From Isoptericola sp044389085 (GTDB taxonomy: Bacteria > Actinomycetota > Actinomycetes > Actinomycetales > Cellulomonadaceae), in assembly GCF_044389085.1 (NCBI RefSeq), contig NZ_JBIRXP010000004.1, positions 534,235 through 598,234 on the forward strand: a stretch of DNA of 64,000 nt. Direction: 5' to 3'. The first letter of the stretch is position 1, and every line of letters starts with the position of its first letter. The notes under the pieces were generated by a model. The model was not told the DNA's origin and ran no database searches. It was given only the letters and a program-made list of their open reading frames with translations. A program made the position numbers and the translations under genes. Below are positions 24,797-34,357 of this stretch, in pieces.

Positions 24797-24924
24797 AGCG
24801 CGCCCGTGCGGGCCCGTGGCGTGCCCGGCCGGGCCTCTACTGGAGGCACGACCCACCGCGGAGCCCACCCGCCCCGCACGCACAGGCCGTCCAGCAGACC
24901 GGGCGCCGCCGGAGAGGAACCACC

Positions 24925-25554
24925 ATGACCGAAGCCCTGGAGCGTCAGGAGCAGAGCAAGCGGCGCCGCAAGGCGGTCGTCGGCTGGGGCGCCGTCATCG
25001 GCATCGGGGCGCTGCTCACCACCGCAGCCTTCACCGACGTCGAGTGGGGCTCGCTCGGCAGCGGGATCGGCAACGCCGACTCGCGCTACAACCTGCAGAT
25101 CAAGGACGTCGCCAACGACACCTGGCAGGACAACACGGCCGAGACCACGGCCGAGATCATCACTCTCGCCGATGCCGAGAACATGTTCCCCGGGTCCGGC
25201 CCGGTGAGCGGCACCGTCGAGGTCTGGAACGACTCCACGTTCGTGTCGACCCTGAACCTGGCGCTGGTCGACGACACCACCACGCCGAGCGACGTCGACT
25301 TCCTCGCCGCGCTCCGGTTCACCGTGACGCAGGACGGCAGCGCCGTCGGCGGCACCTACACCTACGCGGAGCTGGCCTCCGGCATCACGCTGGCGAACCT
25401 CGCGCAGGACGACGGCACGGCCGACTCGGGCCCCGACCAGACGGCTCTGGTCATCACCGTCGAGCTGCCCGACCAGGGCTCGGCGGCCGCGAACAACGCG
25501 CTCCAGGGCCAGGCCGCACAGGTGCTCGTCAAGGTCGACGGCGAGTCCGTCTGA
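24925..25554 (+). CDS. SipW-type exported fibre-like protein 1 (TasA/camelysin-like)
   Basis: 209 residues. A basic N-terminus (QEQSKRRRKAV), one hydrophobic segment (VGWGAVIGIGALL) and then TTAAFTDVEWGSL give the SipW-dependent signal pattern of TasA/CalY proteins: cleavage just before a short AxFxD-like motif. The mature part is a beta-rich domain with NLQIKD, GTVEVWNDSTF, TLNLALVDD and repeated Thr/Ser strands, as in TasA fibre subunits. GGAGAGGAAC precedes the ATG at 24925. As the first gene, with two strong hairpins after it, it may be the major subunit. Fibre formation is inferred from the family. Confidence 0.82.
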   Translation: MTEALERQEQSKRRRKAVVGWGAVIGIGALLTTAAFTDVEWGSLGSGIGNADSRYNLQIKDVANDTWQDNTAETTAEIITLADAENMFPGSGPVSGTVEVWNDSTFVSTLNLALVDDTTTPSDVDFLAALRFTVTQDGSAVGGTYTYAELASGITLANLAQDDGTADSGPDQTALVITVELPDQGSAAANNALQGQAAQVLVKVDGESV

Positions 25555-25577
25555 CCCCGACCGCCGTCCCCCGATCT

Positions 25578-25707
25578 CCCAGGAGCCGCGAGACTTCCCC
25601 CTCCCGTCCCGCGGCTCCTGGGCACTGCCGGGCACCCGCCGGGCACCGGCCCGGCACTCCCACCGACCTCCGTGCCGTGGGGTCTTCCCCCGCACCCCAC
25701 GGCACGG
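25578..25707 (+). terminator. Two strong hairpins after the first fibre gene
   Basis: Stem 1: CCCAGGAGCCGCG (25578-25590) pairs perfectly with 25610-25622. Stem 2: CCGTGCCGTGGGG (25670-25682) pairs perfectly with 25695-25707. Both are 13 bp with loops of 19 and 12 bases, inside the 203-base gap before the second gene. They could be partial terminators or stabilisers that raise expression of the first gene over the rest. Confidence 0.65.
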
Positions 25708-25757
25708 ATTCTCCGCACCGCACCCGACGCCCGAGAGGACCATGTGAGGAGGCCCTG

Positions 25758-26336
25758 GTGAGCACCGACCGTCGTCGTCGCCGCGTCGCCGCGCTCCTCG
25801 GCATCCCCCTGGCCGTGGTCGTCGCCCTCACCACCGCGTCCGTCGTGCACCGCACGGACGCCCTCGCGCACCTCACGCCCACGACGTTCGACCTGCAGAT
25901 CGCGGCGAGCGAGGAGGCGGGGTGGCAGCCCGCCGACGCCGACTGGCGCGAGGGCCGGGGCGGCGAGGCCGCCCTCGACCTGGAGCTCACCCAGGCCGCC
26001 GCGACGGGCATCCTGCCCGACCGCCCCGTGGTCCTCCGGTTCGCCGTCCGCAACACCGCCGCCGTCGCCGCCCGGATCACCCTGGGCGCCCGCGACCTGG
26101 ACCCCGGCGTCGTCGCCCGCGACGCCGCCCTCGACCTCTACGACGTCCTGGTCGTGACCGTCCACGACGGCGGCACCACGCTCGCGGACGCCGTCCCCGC
26201 CGCCGACCTGGCACCCGCCTTCGAGCTCGGCGCCGGCGAGCACGTCGTGCTGGACGTCCGCCTCGCCCCGACGGGCGACGCGTACCTCGGGGCGAGCACC
26301 CGGCTCGCCCTCGTGGCCGAGGGGGCGAGCCTGTGA
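25758..26336 (+). CDS. Exported protein of the SipW operon, 2
   Basis: 192 residues, start GTG 25758 with AGGAGG 6 bases upstream. An Arg-rich start (STDRRRRRVA), one hydrophobic segment (LLGIPLAVVVALTTASVV) and a cut region near HRTDALAHLTP precede a domain with FDLQIAAS, VVLRFAVRNTAAVAARITLG and GEHVVLDVRLAPTGD. The FDLQIA strand resembles NLQIKD of gene 1 and the layout fits the TasA-like superfamily. It lacks the exact A-F/Y-T-D motif after the hydrophobic segment. Its stop overlaps the next gene's GTG by 4 bases. Confidence 0.75.
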   Translation: MSTDRRRRRVAALLGIPLAVVVALTTASVVHRTDALAHLTPTTFDLQIAASEEAGWQPADADWREGRGGEAALDLELTQAAATGILPDRPVVLRFAVRNTAAVAARITLGARDLDPGVVARDAALDLYDVLVVTVHDGGTTLADAVPAADLAPAFELGAGEHVVLDVRLAPTGDAYLGASTRLALVAEGASL

Positions 26337-26970
26337 ACGCCCCTGTGGATCTCCGCACTGCCCGCGGCGGGCGTCGCCCGTCCGCCCGCGCCGTCGTCCT
26401 CGCCGCCCTCGCCTCCGCGGCCCTGCTCGTGCTGGGCGTGGGCGTCACCTCCGCCGGGTTCACCGACCAGGCGGAGGCGACCCTGGGCGCCGACGGCACC
26501 CTGGGCGGGTCCTACGACATCGCGTTCCTCGACGGCGACGGCGAGCTCCAGCAGGGCGACCCGGACGCCTGGGTCGTCGACACCGCGGACCTCGGGGTCG
26601 TCCCGGTCATCGGCCAGGGCGAGGAGCCGTCGTTCACCGTGCACGCCGTGACGACCACCGCCGCCACCGGGCCCGTCGTGCTGACGCTCGTGGACCCCGA
26701 CCCGTCCGCGCGGGCGGCCGACCCCGGCATCGCCGGCGACGGCGCGGAGCCGTTCGACGTCGCGCTGTTCACGGTCGCCGTCGACGGCGAGGTCGTCGCC
26801 CAGCGCCTGACGGCGGCCGAGATCGCGGACGCCGGCCTCACGATCGCCTCGTGGGAGCGAGACATGCCGCGGTCGATCACCGTGGCGATGGCGCTGCCCG
26901 CCGCGACCGGGAACCCGTACTACTTCGGCCGCGCCTTCCAGGTGGGCCTCGTGCTCGAAGGGATGACGTC

Positions 26971-26974
<4 letters not shown>
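26333..26974 (+). CDS. SipW-type exported protein of the fibre operon, 3
   Basis: 213 residues from GTG 26333 (GTGA overlap with the previous stop). The N-terminus has an Arg-rich region, a hydrophobic segment (VVLAALASAALLVLGVGV) and TSAGFTDQAEATL, the SipW-type signal with the F-T-D motif. The mature domain has SYDIAFLDGDGELQ, FTVHAVTTTAATGPVVLTLV and PYYFGRAFQVGLVLEG. This is the camelysin/TasA-like beta-sandwich pattern. It ends ATGA, overlapping the start of the LPxTG gene. Confidence 0.78.
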
Positions 26975-27719
<745 letters not shown>

Positions 27720-27723
<4 letters not shown>

Positions 27724-29201
27724 CCCGCACCGCAGCCCGCCCCCGCCGCGCCCGCCTGGTCCGGGCGCTGGCCGGCACCCTGGCGGTCGGCCTCGTCGCC
27801 GCCGGGCTCGTCGGCGCGGCGACGGCGCCGACCACCACCGCGGCGTACACCGACCGCGCCGCGGCGGAGACGGCCGGCGTCATCACCACCACGGTGGGCC
27901 TGACGCCGCAGCAGACCCGCCTGGCCGGCACGGCCACCGCGATCCTCGACGACGGCACGGTCGCCGTCTGGGGCTTCCGCGGCAACGGGCTGTCCGGCAC
28001 CGGGGTCGCGACCGTCGCGCAGGGCGCGGCGATCTCGGTGACGACGCTGCCCAGCGACGGCCACGCGGACGGCGCACGCCGCGCGGTGAAGCTCGCGGGG
28101 ACGAGCCTGGACAACTACTTCGCCACGGACGCCGGCTACACCGGCATCGCGGCGCTGTCGGACGACGGGCGCGTGTACACGTGGGGCGGTACCCAGGCCA
28201 ACAACGTCATGGGGCGCACCAACGCGACCACGCCGTTCACGCAGCCCGGCCAGGTCGACATCCCCGGCACGGTCGTGGACCTCACCTCGTCGGCCACGGT
28301 GTTCATGGCGCTGACCTCCGACGGCGACCTCTACACCTGGGGCCACGCCCAGGCGCGCGGAGCGACCGGCCAGGGCGGGACGTCGACGTCCGCCGCCGTG
28401 CCCACGAAGATCCTGTCCGGCGTGCACTCGGTCGGCGCCGGCATGTGGAACGGCTGGGCCGTGCGCACCGCCACGGGCGACGACGCGGCCGGGGTCTACT
28501 GGTGGGGCTGGGCGAACTCCGCCACCGGGTACGCGGGCGACCCGTCGGGGGCCAACCAGACCTCCAACGCGAACGCGCCCACGCGCTCCGAGGTGCTCTC
28601 CGCCTACGTGGCCGGCTGCGACACCGTAGGCGTGGTGGCCGGCTCGGCCGACGACACCTGCTCGGTCCGGTCGCTCACCGGCCACTACTACGGCAACCAG
28701 ATGGTGCTCGCCGACGGCTCGCTCTACACCTGGGGCAACTACTCCGAGGAGGGCACCGGCCGGCCCGACGGCACCAACCTCGAGGACAACACCCCGACGC
28801 TCGTCGAGCTCGCTCCCGGCGTCGGAGCCGTGCAGGTCGGCACGTCCGAGGACTACGTCATGGTGCTCGGCACCGACGGCCAGGTGTACGTCTACGGCCG
28901 CTACAGCTTCTCCCGCGGTCCCGATCCGGCGACCGGGGCGATGACGGCGACCAACGTGCTGGCCCCGACGGCGCTCGCGACGCTCGGCAGCGACGTCGAG
29001 GCCGTCGTCGGCTTCGGCTACTCCGGCGGCGTCCGCCACGCCGACGGCACCACGTCCTGGTGGGGCGGCACCGACCAGGGCGGCAACGAGAACTGGTACC
29101 AGCCGATCCGCACCGGCTTCGCGACGACCACGCTGGGCACCACCCCCGCCGCCCCCATCACGAAGCTCGACTTCCCCGGGGCCACGCAGGAGGGATCATG
29201 A
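27720..29201 (+). CDS. Exported RCC1-like beta-propeller of the fibre operon
   Basis: 493 residues. The N-terminus has a hydrophobic segment and TTTAAYTDRAAAET, the same SipW-type A-F/Y-T/S-D motif as genes 1, 3 and 6. The mature part has seven blade motifs of RCC1 type: VAVWGFRGNG, VYTWGGTQAN, LYTWGHAQAR, VYWWGWANSA, LYTWGNYSEE, VYVYGRYSFS and TSWWGGTDQG, enough for a complete seven-blade propeller. Two cysteines (AGCDT, DDTCSV) could form a disulfide. RCC1-like propellers bind proteins or glycans; here it may be a fibre tip or adhesive subunit, which is inference. ATG 27720 overlaps the previous stop. Confidence 0.83.
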
Positions 29202-29878
29202 CCACCGACCGCACCGCCCGGCCCGACCGCCGCCTGCTGCGGGCGGCGCTCGCGGCCGTCGCCGCGCTGGCGGCCGTCACGGCAGCGGTGCTCGGGGTGC
29301 GCACCACGTGGGCGGCCTTCTCGGACGTCGAGCACGGCGCGCTCGACACCGCCGCGGGCACGCTCGACGTCGTGCTCGTCGACGAGGACGACGTCGTGCA
29401 CCAGGCGGAGCCCGGCGACGGCGTCGCCCTCCCGGTCTCCGGCGGCCAGAGCCTGGTCCCGGGCCGCACCGTGGAGGCCGCCTTCGGCGTCGCGACCAAC
29501 GACGACGTCCCGGCGGAGCTCACGCTCGCCGTCGCGGGCGCCGCGGTGGCCGACGTCCCTGACATCCGTGAGCACCTGCGCCTCACCGTGCTCTCCGCCG
29601 ACGGCGCGGTGCTCGCCGGGGAGGGGGAGGACGCGCCGGAGGGCGGGCTGACCCTCGACGAGGTCGCGGCCGGCCCCGTCGCGCTGCCGGCCCTCGCGGC
29701 GCGCGACGACGCCCCCCTGGCCGACGGCGACCCCTGGACCGCCGGGGCCGACGGCTCGCGCACCGACGTCCGCGTGCTCGTGCACTACGTGGACGCCGAC
29801 GGCACCGAGGACCTCAACGGGGGCCAGGTCGCGCTCACCGTGCACGTCGACGCCATGAGCCCCGGAGGTGCCTCGTGA
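29198..29878 (+). CDS. SipW-type exported protein of the fibre operon, 6
   Basis: 226 residues. After a basic start (TTDRTARPDRRLLRA) and a hydrophobic segment comes TTWAAFSDVEHGALDT, nearly the same as AAFTDVEWGSL of gene 1. The mature domain has LDVVLVDEDDVVHQ, VEAAFGVATNDDVPAELTLA and VRVLVHYVDADGTEDL, a TasA/camelysin-like arrangement. ATG 29198 overlaps the propeller stop by 4 bases, and the gene ends GTGA, overlapping the signal peptidase start. Confidence 0.8.
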   Translation: MTTDRTARPDRRLLRAALAAVAALAAVTAAVLGVRTTWAAFSDVEHGALDTAAGTLDVVLVDEDDVVHQAEPGDGVALPVSGGQSLVPGRTVEAAFGVATNDDVPAELTLAVAGAAVADVPDIREHLRLTVLSADGAVLAGEGEDAPEGGLTLDEVAAGPVALPALAARDDAPLADGDPWTAGADGSRTDVRVLVHYVDADGTEDLNGGQVALTVHVDAMSPGGAS

Positions 29879-30456
29879 GAGCGCTGCGGTTCCTGCAGTC
29901 CACCCTGTTGAACGTCGCCGCCGTGGTGGGCGGCCTCTGCATCGTCGTCGTGCTGGCCTGCCTGGCCACGGGGCTGCGGCCCGCCATCGTCGTCTCGGGG
30001 TCCATGGCGCCGGGCATCCCGGTGGGCGCGATGACCTTCGCGCGGACCACCCCCGCCGACGAGCTGCAGGTCGGCGATGTCGTCACGCTGCCGCGCACGG
30101 ACGGCCGCGGGCTCGTCACCCACCGGATCACCGCGATCGACGAGCTCCCCGACGAGGTCGTCGACCCCGCGGGCACCGGCGCCGCGCTGACGCTGCGGGG
30201 CGACGCCAACGAGTACGAGGACCCGCGGCCGTACCACGTGGCGACCGTCGGCAAGGTGGCGTTCGACGTGCCCTACCTGGGGGCGCTCGCGGGCTGGTTG
30301 CAGACCCACGTCCTCCTCGTGGCGGGCATCCTCGTCGGGCTGACCGTCGTCGTGATGCTGCCGAGCGGCACGGGCCGCCGCGCGGCGCCGGCGGACGCGG
30401 ACGCGCCCGACCCCGCCGTGGCGGAGCGCACCCCGGCGGGGTCGGGAGCGTCCTGA
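29875..30456 (+). CDS. sipW: SipW-like (ER-type) signal peptidase I
   Basis: 193 residues from GTG 29875. An N-terminal membrane helix (LNVAAVVGGLCIVVVLACLA) precedes IVVSGSMAPGIPVG, holding the catalytic Ser, and GLVTHRITAI, where His replaces the Lys of ordinary bacterial enzymes; this is the ER/archaeal SipW type. LRGDANEYEDP is the conserved GDAN box. A second helix (VLLVAGILVGLTVVVMLP) follows. SipW peptidases mature TasA-type fibre proteins, which fits the SipW-type substrates encoded just upstream. It closes the operon. Confidence 0.9.
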   Translation: MRALRFLQSTLLNVAAVVGGLCIVVVLACLATGLRPAIVVSGSMAPGIPVGAMTFARTTPADELQVGDVVTLPRTDGRGLVTHRITAIDELPDEVVDPAGTGAALTLRGDANEYEDPRPYHVATVGKVAFDVPYLGALAGWLQTHVLLVAGILVGLTVVVMLPSGTGRRAAPADADAPDPAVAERTPAGSGAS

Positions 30457-30463
30457 GCAGCGG

Positions 30464-30889
30464 TCAGGAACCTGCCTCGATCGCGGTGGGGGTAGAGGTG
30501 TGGCTCACCTCGATGCGCCGCGGCTTGGCGTCCTCGGCGACGGGGATCGTCAGCGTCAGCACGCCGTCGGCGTAGGACGCCGAGATCTGGTCCAGCGCCA
30601 GACCGCGGCCGAGCGTGAGCTGCCGGGCGACGGTGCCGGTGGTGCGCTCCCGAAGCAGCCACTGTCCCTCGGCCGAGCGCGGCGTCCGCTCCGCGCGGAT
30701 CGTCAGCGTCCGGTCCTCGCACGACACGTCGATGCTGCCCGGGTCGATACCGGGCAGGTCCACGGCCAGCACGTAGTGGTCGCCCTCGCGGAACAGGTCC
30801 ATCGGCATCCCGGGGGCGCTGCGGCCGTTCAGTGCGAGCGAGCCGAACATCCGGTCCATCTCCTGGAACGGGTCCCAGTAGGTAGCCAT
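30464..30889 (-). CDS. Hsp20/alpha-crystallin small heat shock protein
   Basis: 141 residues. The N-terminus YWDPFQEMDRMF and the alpha-crystallin domain (YVLAVDLPGIDPGSIDVSCE, LTIRAERT, LLRERTTGTVARQLTLG, GVLTLTIPVAEDAKPRRIEV) match actinobacterial Hsp20 holdase chaperones. AGGAGG lies 9 bases before the ATG at 30889. A CIRCE-like inverted repeat lies about 95 bases upstream at 30985-31011, so HrcA likely represses it until heat stress. It converges with the SipW operon, with only 7 bases between the stops. Confidence 0.92.
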   Translation of the reverse strand: MATYWDPFQEMDRMFGSLALNGRSAPGMPMDLFREGDHYVLAVDLPGIDPGSIDVSCEDRTLTIRAERTPRSAEGQWLLRERTTGTVARQLTLGRGLALDQISASYADGVLTLTIPVAEDAKPRRIEVSHTSTPTAIEAGS

Positions 30890-30984
30890 CGCGCATCACC
30901 TCCTCGTCGCGAGGCCGCGCCCGCGGCCTCGGTCGCGAACGGCGGGCCGGGCCCTCCGGCTCCGCCGTGGCTACACCAGAAGAT

Positions 30985-31011
30985 TTAGCACTCTGGAGGT
31001 GCGAGTGCCAG
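30985..31011 (-). promoter_or_regulatory. CIRCE element (HrcA operator)
   Basis: TTAGCACTC-N9-GAGTGCCAG. The left arm is the consensus; the right arm differs from GAGTGCTAA at two bases. Read toward hsp20 it is CTGGCACTC-N9-GAGTGCTAA. HrcA itself is not encoded in the window. Confidence 0.85.
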
Positions 31012-31051
31012 ATCTGGGTGATCGCCGTGGGCGAACGCCGGAGGGCGGGCG

Positions 31052-31567
31052 TCAGGCGGTGCGGCGCACCTCGTCGACGAAGCGGCGCACGTGCTCGCGC
31101 AGGGCGTCGACGCGGCGCTCGACGATCGCCTCGCGGACGCCGTCGTCGTCGCGCCCCGCCTCGGCGAGGGTGGGGCGACGACGCGCGTTGCGGGAGCAGC
31201 GGAAGTCGCTGCAGATCAGCGTGCCGATGGTGTCGCCCTTGCGGCCCGCGGCGCCGCCGCGCTTCGCGACGTAGAGCTGCACGTCGCGGGTCTCGACCAC
31301 GTCCTCGCACCAGGCGCACATGGCGGCGCGGCGCGGGCCGGTGCGCTCGCTCGCGCGCAGGATGACGCCGACGGGCTCGGCGTCCGGCTCGTCGTCGAGG
31401 GTCGTGACGACGTACGCGGACAGGGGCTGCTTGCGGTCGCGCCAGCCCAGGTAGTCGAGGCGGTCCCAGTCGACCTCGGCGAGGTCGGGGACGATCATGC
31501 GCTGTCGCTCGCTGCGGGTGGCGTTGACGAGGGACGCGCGAAGCTGCTGCTCGGTGAGCGGGGTCAT
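31052..31567 (-). CDS. FBP-domain treble-clef zinc-finger protein
   Basis: 171 residues. The C-terminal half has four zinc-binding cysteines in two pairs, MCAWCEDV and LICSDFRCSRN, as in the FBP/EF-G-binding zinc-finger family of actinobacteria. The N-terminus includes ERQRMIVPDLAEVDWDRLDY and LGWRDRKQP, also typical of this family. Relatives such as FusB bind elongation factor G on the ribosome; whether this one does is inferred. No clear ribosome binding site precedes the ATG at 31567. It lies between the CIRCE element and a hairpin-rich gap below metE. Confidence 0.8.
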   Translation of the reverse strand: MTPLTEQQLRASLVNATRSERQRMIVPDLAEVDWDRLDYLGWRDRKQPLSAYVVTTLDDEPDAEPVGVILRASERTGPRRAAMCAWCEDVVETRDVQLYVAKRGGAAGRKGDTIGTLICSDFRCSRNARRRPTLAEAGRDDDGVREAIVERRVDALREHVRRFVDEVRRTA

Positions 31568-31932
31568 GGGGTATCGGCTTTCAGGTGAGCGGGGGTGGGC
31601 AGGGCAAGGCCCCGCACCGTCACCGTGCCGATCGGGTCAGCGCGTGACGGTGCCGGGGCAGGCGGGACTGCCCGAGCAGGCCTGGTGGCCCACCCCGCTC
31701 CCTGCGACGCCCGGCATCGCGCTCTCCTCGCTCGTGTGAAAAGTCGTGGTCCGCTCGCGCTCGACGGCGCGACCGGCCCTTCCATGGTGGCACGGGACCG
31801 TCGCCCGGGTCGACGTCTATTCCGTCACGCGCGGTCCCAGCCGAGCGCCGAACAGGCGGTTGACACCGTTATGGCGGCAATCCGCACGCCATAACGGTGT
31901 CAACCGCCTGTTCGGCAGCTCGGTGGACGAGA
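31568..31932. repeat. Gap below metE with a perfect 30-bp inverted repeat
   Basis: 365 bases without a gene. A perfect inverted repeat has 30-bp arms at 31847-31876 and 31887-31916 with a 10-base loop, 16 bases after the metE stop. The arms hold GGTTGACACCGTTATGGCG and are less GC-rich than their surroundings. A second hairpin (31610-31623 with 31644-31658, one bulge) lies closer to the FBP start. The long one may end the metF-metE transcript or be a small mobile or operator sequence. Confidence 0.7.
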
Positions 31933-34329
31933 TCAGAGGGTCGCGCGCACCTCGCGGGCGGCGGCGACCAGGTGCGCCAGGGCCGGCTCGACCTCCGCGT
32001 ACCCGCGCGTCTTGAGCCCGCAGTCCGGGTTGACCCAGACGAGGGCGGGGTCGATCGACTTCACCGCGAGCCGCAGCAGCTCGGTGACCTCGTCGGACGA
32101 CGGCACGCGGGGCGAGTGGATGTCGTACACGCCCGGCCCGATGCCGCGGGAGTACCCGGCGTCGGCGAGCTCGGGCACGATCTCCATGCGCGAGCGGGCC
32201 GCCTCCACCGACGTGACGTCGGCGTCCAGGCCGTCGATGGCCCCGATGACCTCGCCGAACTCGGAGTAGCACAGGTGGGTGTGCACCTGCGTGGCGGCCT
32301 CCACCCCGGACGTCGCGAGCCGGAAGGACCCGACCGACCAGCGCAGGTACTCGTCCTGGTCCGCGCGCCGCAGGGGGAGCAGCTCGCGCAGCGCGGGCTC
32401 GTCCACCTGCACGATGCCGATGCCCGCGGCCTCCAGGTCCGCGATCTCGTCGCGCAGGGCGAGGCCCACCTGGTTGGCGGTGTCGCCGAGCGGCTGATCG
32501 TCGCGCACGAACGACCAGGCGAGGATCGTCACGGGGCCCGTGAGCATGCCCTTGACCGGCTTCTGCGTGAGCGACGCCGTGTACGCGGACCACTCGACCG
32601 TGATGGGGGCCGGGCGCTGCACGTCCCCCCACAGGATCGGCGGGCGCACGCAGCGCGACCCGTACGACTGCACCCAGCCGTTCGCCGTGACCGCGAAGCC
32701 GTCGAGGTGCTCCGCGAAGTACTGCACCATGTCGTTGCGCTCCGGTTCGCCGTGCACCAGCACGTCGAGGCCGAGCTCCTCCTGCAGCCGCACGACGCGC
32801 CCGATCTCCTCCCGCATCGCGGCGGAGTAGTCGGCGTCGGCGAGCTCGCCCTTCGTCCACGCGGCGCGGGCCTTGCGGATCTCGGGGGTCTGCGGGAACG
32901 AGCCGATCGTCGTCGTGGGCAGCGGGGGCAGGTTCAGGCGCGCGGCCTGGGCGGCCGCCCGCTCCGCGTACGAGCCGCGGGCGAAGTCGGCGTCGGTGAG
33001 CGCCGCGGCCCGGTCGCGCACCGCGGGCACGACGACGCCGGCCGCCGTCGCGCGCGAGGCCACGGCCGCGGACGACGCGGCGAGCGCGTCCGCGACGGCG
33101 TCCCGGCCCTCGGCGAGCGCACGGGCCAGGGTGGCGACCTCGCCCACCTTCTGGTCGGCGAACGCGAGCCAGTCGCGCAGGCGCGGGTCGAGCGTGGTGC
33201 CCGCACCGTCACCGAAGACCTCGTCCTCGACGTCGTGCGGCACGTGCAGCAGCGACGTCGACGTGCCGACGGCGAGGGCCCCGGCGCCGAGCGCGCGCAG
33301 CGGCTCCACGGCGTCGAGCTTCGCGGTCAGGTCGGCACGCCAGACGTTGTGGCCGTCGATCAGGCCCGCGACGAGGGTCTTGCCCTCGAGCCCGGGCAGC
33401 GGCCCGGCGGGTGCCGCGCCCTTGACCAGGTCGATCGCGATCGCGTCGACGTCGGTGGCGGCGAGGAGCGCGAGGGCGTCCTCGTGCAGGCCGCCGAACG
33501 GCGCCGTCACGAGGATCGCGGGCCGCTCGGGGTCGGTGTCGTCGGTGCCGGTCGTGAGGTCGGTCGCCAGGGCGCGGTACGCGGAGGCGATCGCCGCGTG
33601 CAGCCGCTCGGCCGGCACGTCGAGCGAGTCGGTGACCAGCGCGGGCTCGTCGAGCTGCACCCACGGCACGCCGACGGCGGCCAGCGCGCGCAGCAGGTCG
33701 GCGTACGCGGCGACCACGTCGTCGAGCCGGTCGAGCGGGTGGAAGCCCTCGCCCGCCTCGTCGGCGGCCTTCGACAGCGCCAGGAACGTCACCGGGCCCA
33801 CGAGCACGGGACGCGTGGTGACGCCGGCCTCCTTGGCCTCGGCGTACTCGCGCACGACGCGGTGGTCGGCGAACGAGACCGGCGTCGTCTCGCTGATCTC
33901 CGGGACGAGGTAGTGGTAGTTGGTGTCGAACCACTTGGTCATCTCGAGCGGGGCGTCCTCGCCGCGGCCGCGGGCCACGGTGAAGTACCCGTCGAGCTCG
34001 AGCGAGCCGTCCTCGTCGTCGAGCAGGTCGCGGAACCGCTCGGGCACGGCGCCCAGCAGCGCGACGACGTCGAGCACCTGGTCGTAGTAGGAGAACGAGC
34101 CCGGCACGGAGCCGTCGTCGGGGTTCAGGCCGAGCTCGACGAGGCGGCGCGCCGTCTCGCGGCGCAGGGCGCCGGCCGCGACCTCCAGGTCGACGGCGTC
34201 GGAGCGGCCGGCCCAGAAGGACTCGACGGCGCGCTTGAGCTCGCGGCGGCGCCCGATGCGGGGGTAGCCGAGGATCGTGCCGCCGGGGAACGCCGCGGCG
34301 GGGGTGGGGCTTGTCGGTGCGGTGGACAT
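31933..34329 (-). CDS. metE: Cobalamin-independent methionine synthase
   Basis: 798 residues, slightly longer than the usual 750-770. It transfers the methyl group of 5-methyltetrahydropteroyl-triglutamate to homocysteine. The N-terminal half begins GYPRIGRRRELKRAVESFWAG; the catalytic half has TIGSFPQTPEIRKAR and the zinc ligands in THLCYSEF and VNPDCGLKTR. GGAG lies 7 bases before the ATG at 34329; an upstream in-frame extension runs into metF and was rejected. It is 28 bases downstream of metF, so both are read together under the SAM riboswitch. Confidence 0.95.
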   Translation of the reverse strand: MSTAPTSPTPAAAFPGGTILGYPRIGRRRELKRAVESFWAGRSDAVDLEVAAGALRRETARRLVELGLNPDDGSVPGSFSYYDQVLDVVALLGAVPERFRDLLDDEDGSLELDGYFTVARGRGEDAPLEMTKWFDTNYHYLVPEISETTPVSFADHRVVREYAEAKEAGVTTRPVLVGPVTFLALSKAADEAGEGFHPLDRLDDVVAAYADLLRALAAVGVPWVQLDEPALVTDSLDVPAERLHAAIASAYRALATDLTTGTDDTDPERPAILVTAPFGGLHEDALALLAATDVDAIAIDLVKGAAPAGPLPGLEGKTLVAGLIDGHNVWRADLTAKLDAVEPLRALGAGALAVGTSTSLLHVPHDVEDEVFGDGAGTTLDPRLRDWLAFADQKVGEVATLARALAEGRDAVADALAASSAAVASRATAAGVVVPAVRDRAAALTDADFARGSYAERAAAQAARLNLPPLPTTTIGSFPQTPEIRKARAAWTKGELADADYSAAMREEIGRVVRLQEELGLDVLVHGEPERNDMVQYFAEHLDGFAVTANGWVQSYGSRCVRPPILWGDVQRPAPITVEWSAYTASLTQKPVKGMLTGPVTILAWSFVRDDQPLGDTANQVGLALRDEIADLEAAGIGIVQVDEPALRELLPLRRADQDEYLRWSVGSFRLATSGVEAATQVHTHLCYSEFGEVIGAIDGLDADVTSVEAARSRMEIVPELADAGYSRGIGPGVYDIHSPRVPSSDEVTELLRLAVKSIDPALVWVNPDCGLKTRGYAEVEPALAHLVAAAREVRATL

Positions 34330-34357
34330 GAGCACTCCAGAGGTCGGGCTCCGCGCG

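Noticed and set aside
31817..32860. Long minus-strand frame overlapping metE and the inverted repeat
   Set aside because: It is an Arg/Ala/Gly-rich shadow of metE. The similar peptides at its end come from translating the two arms of the inverted repeat.
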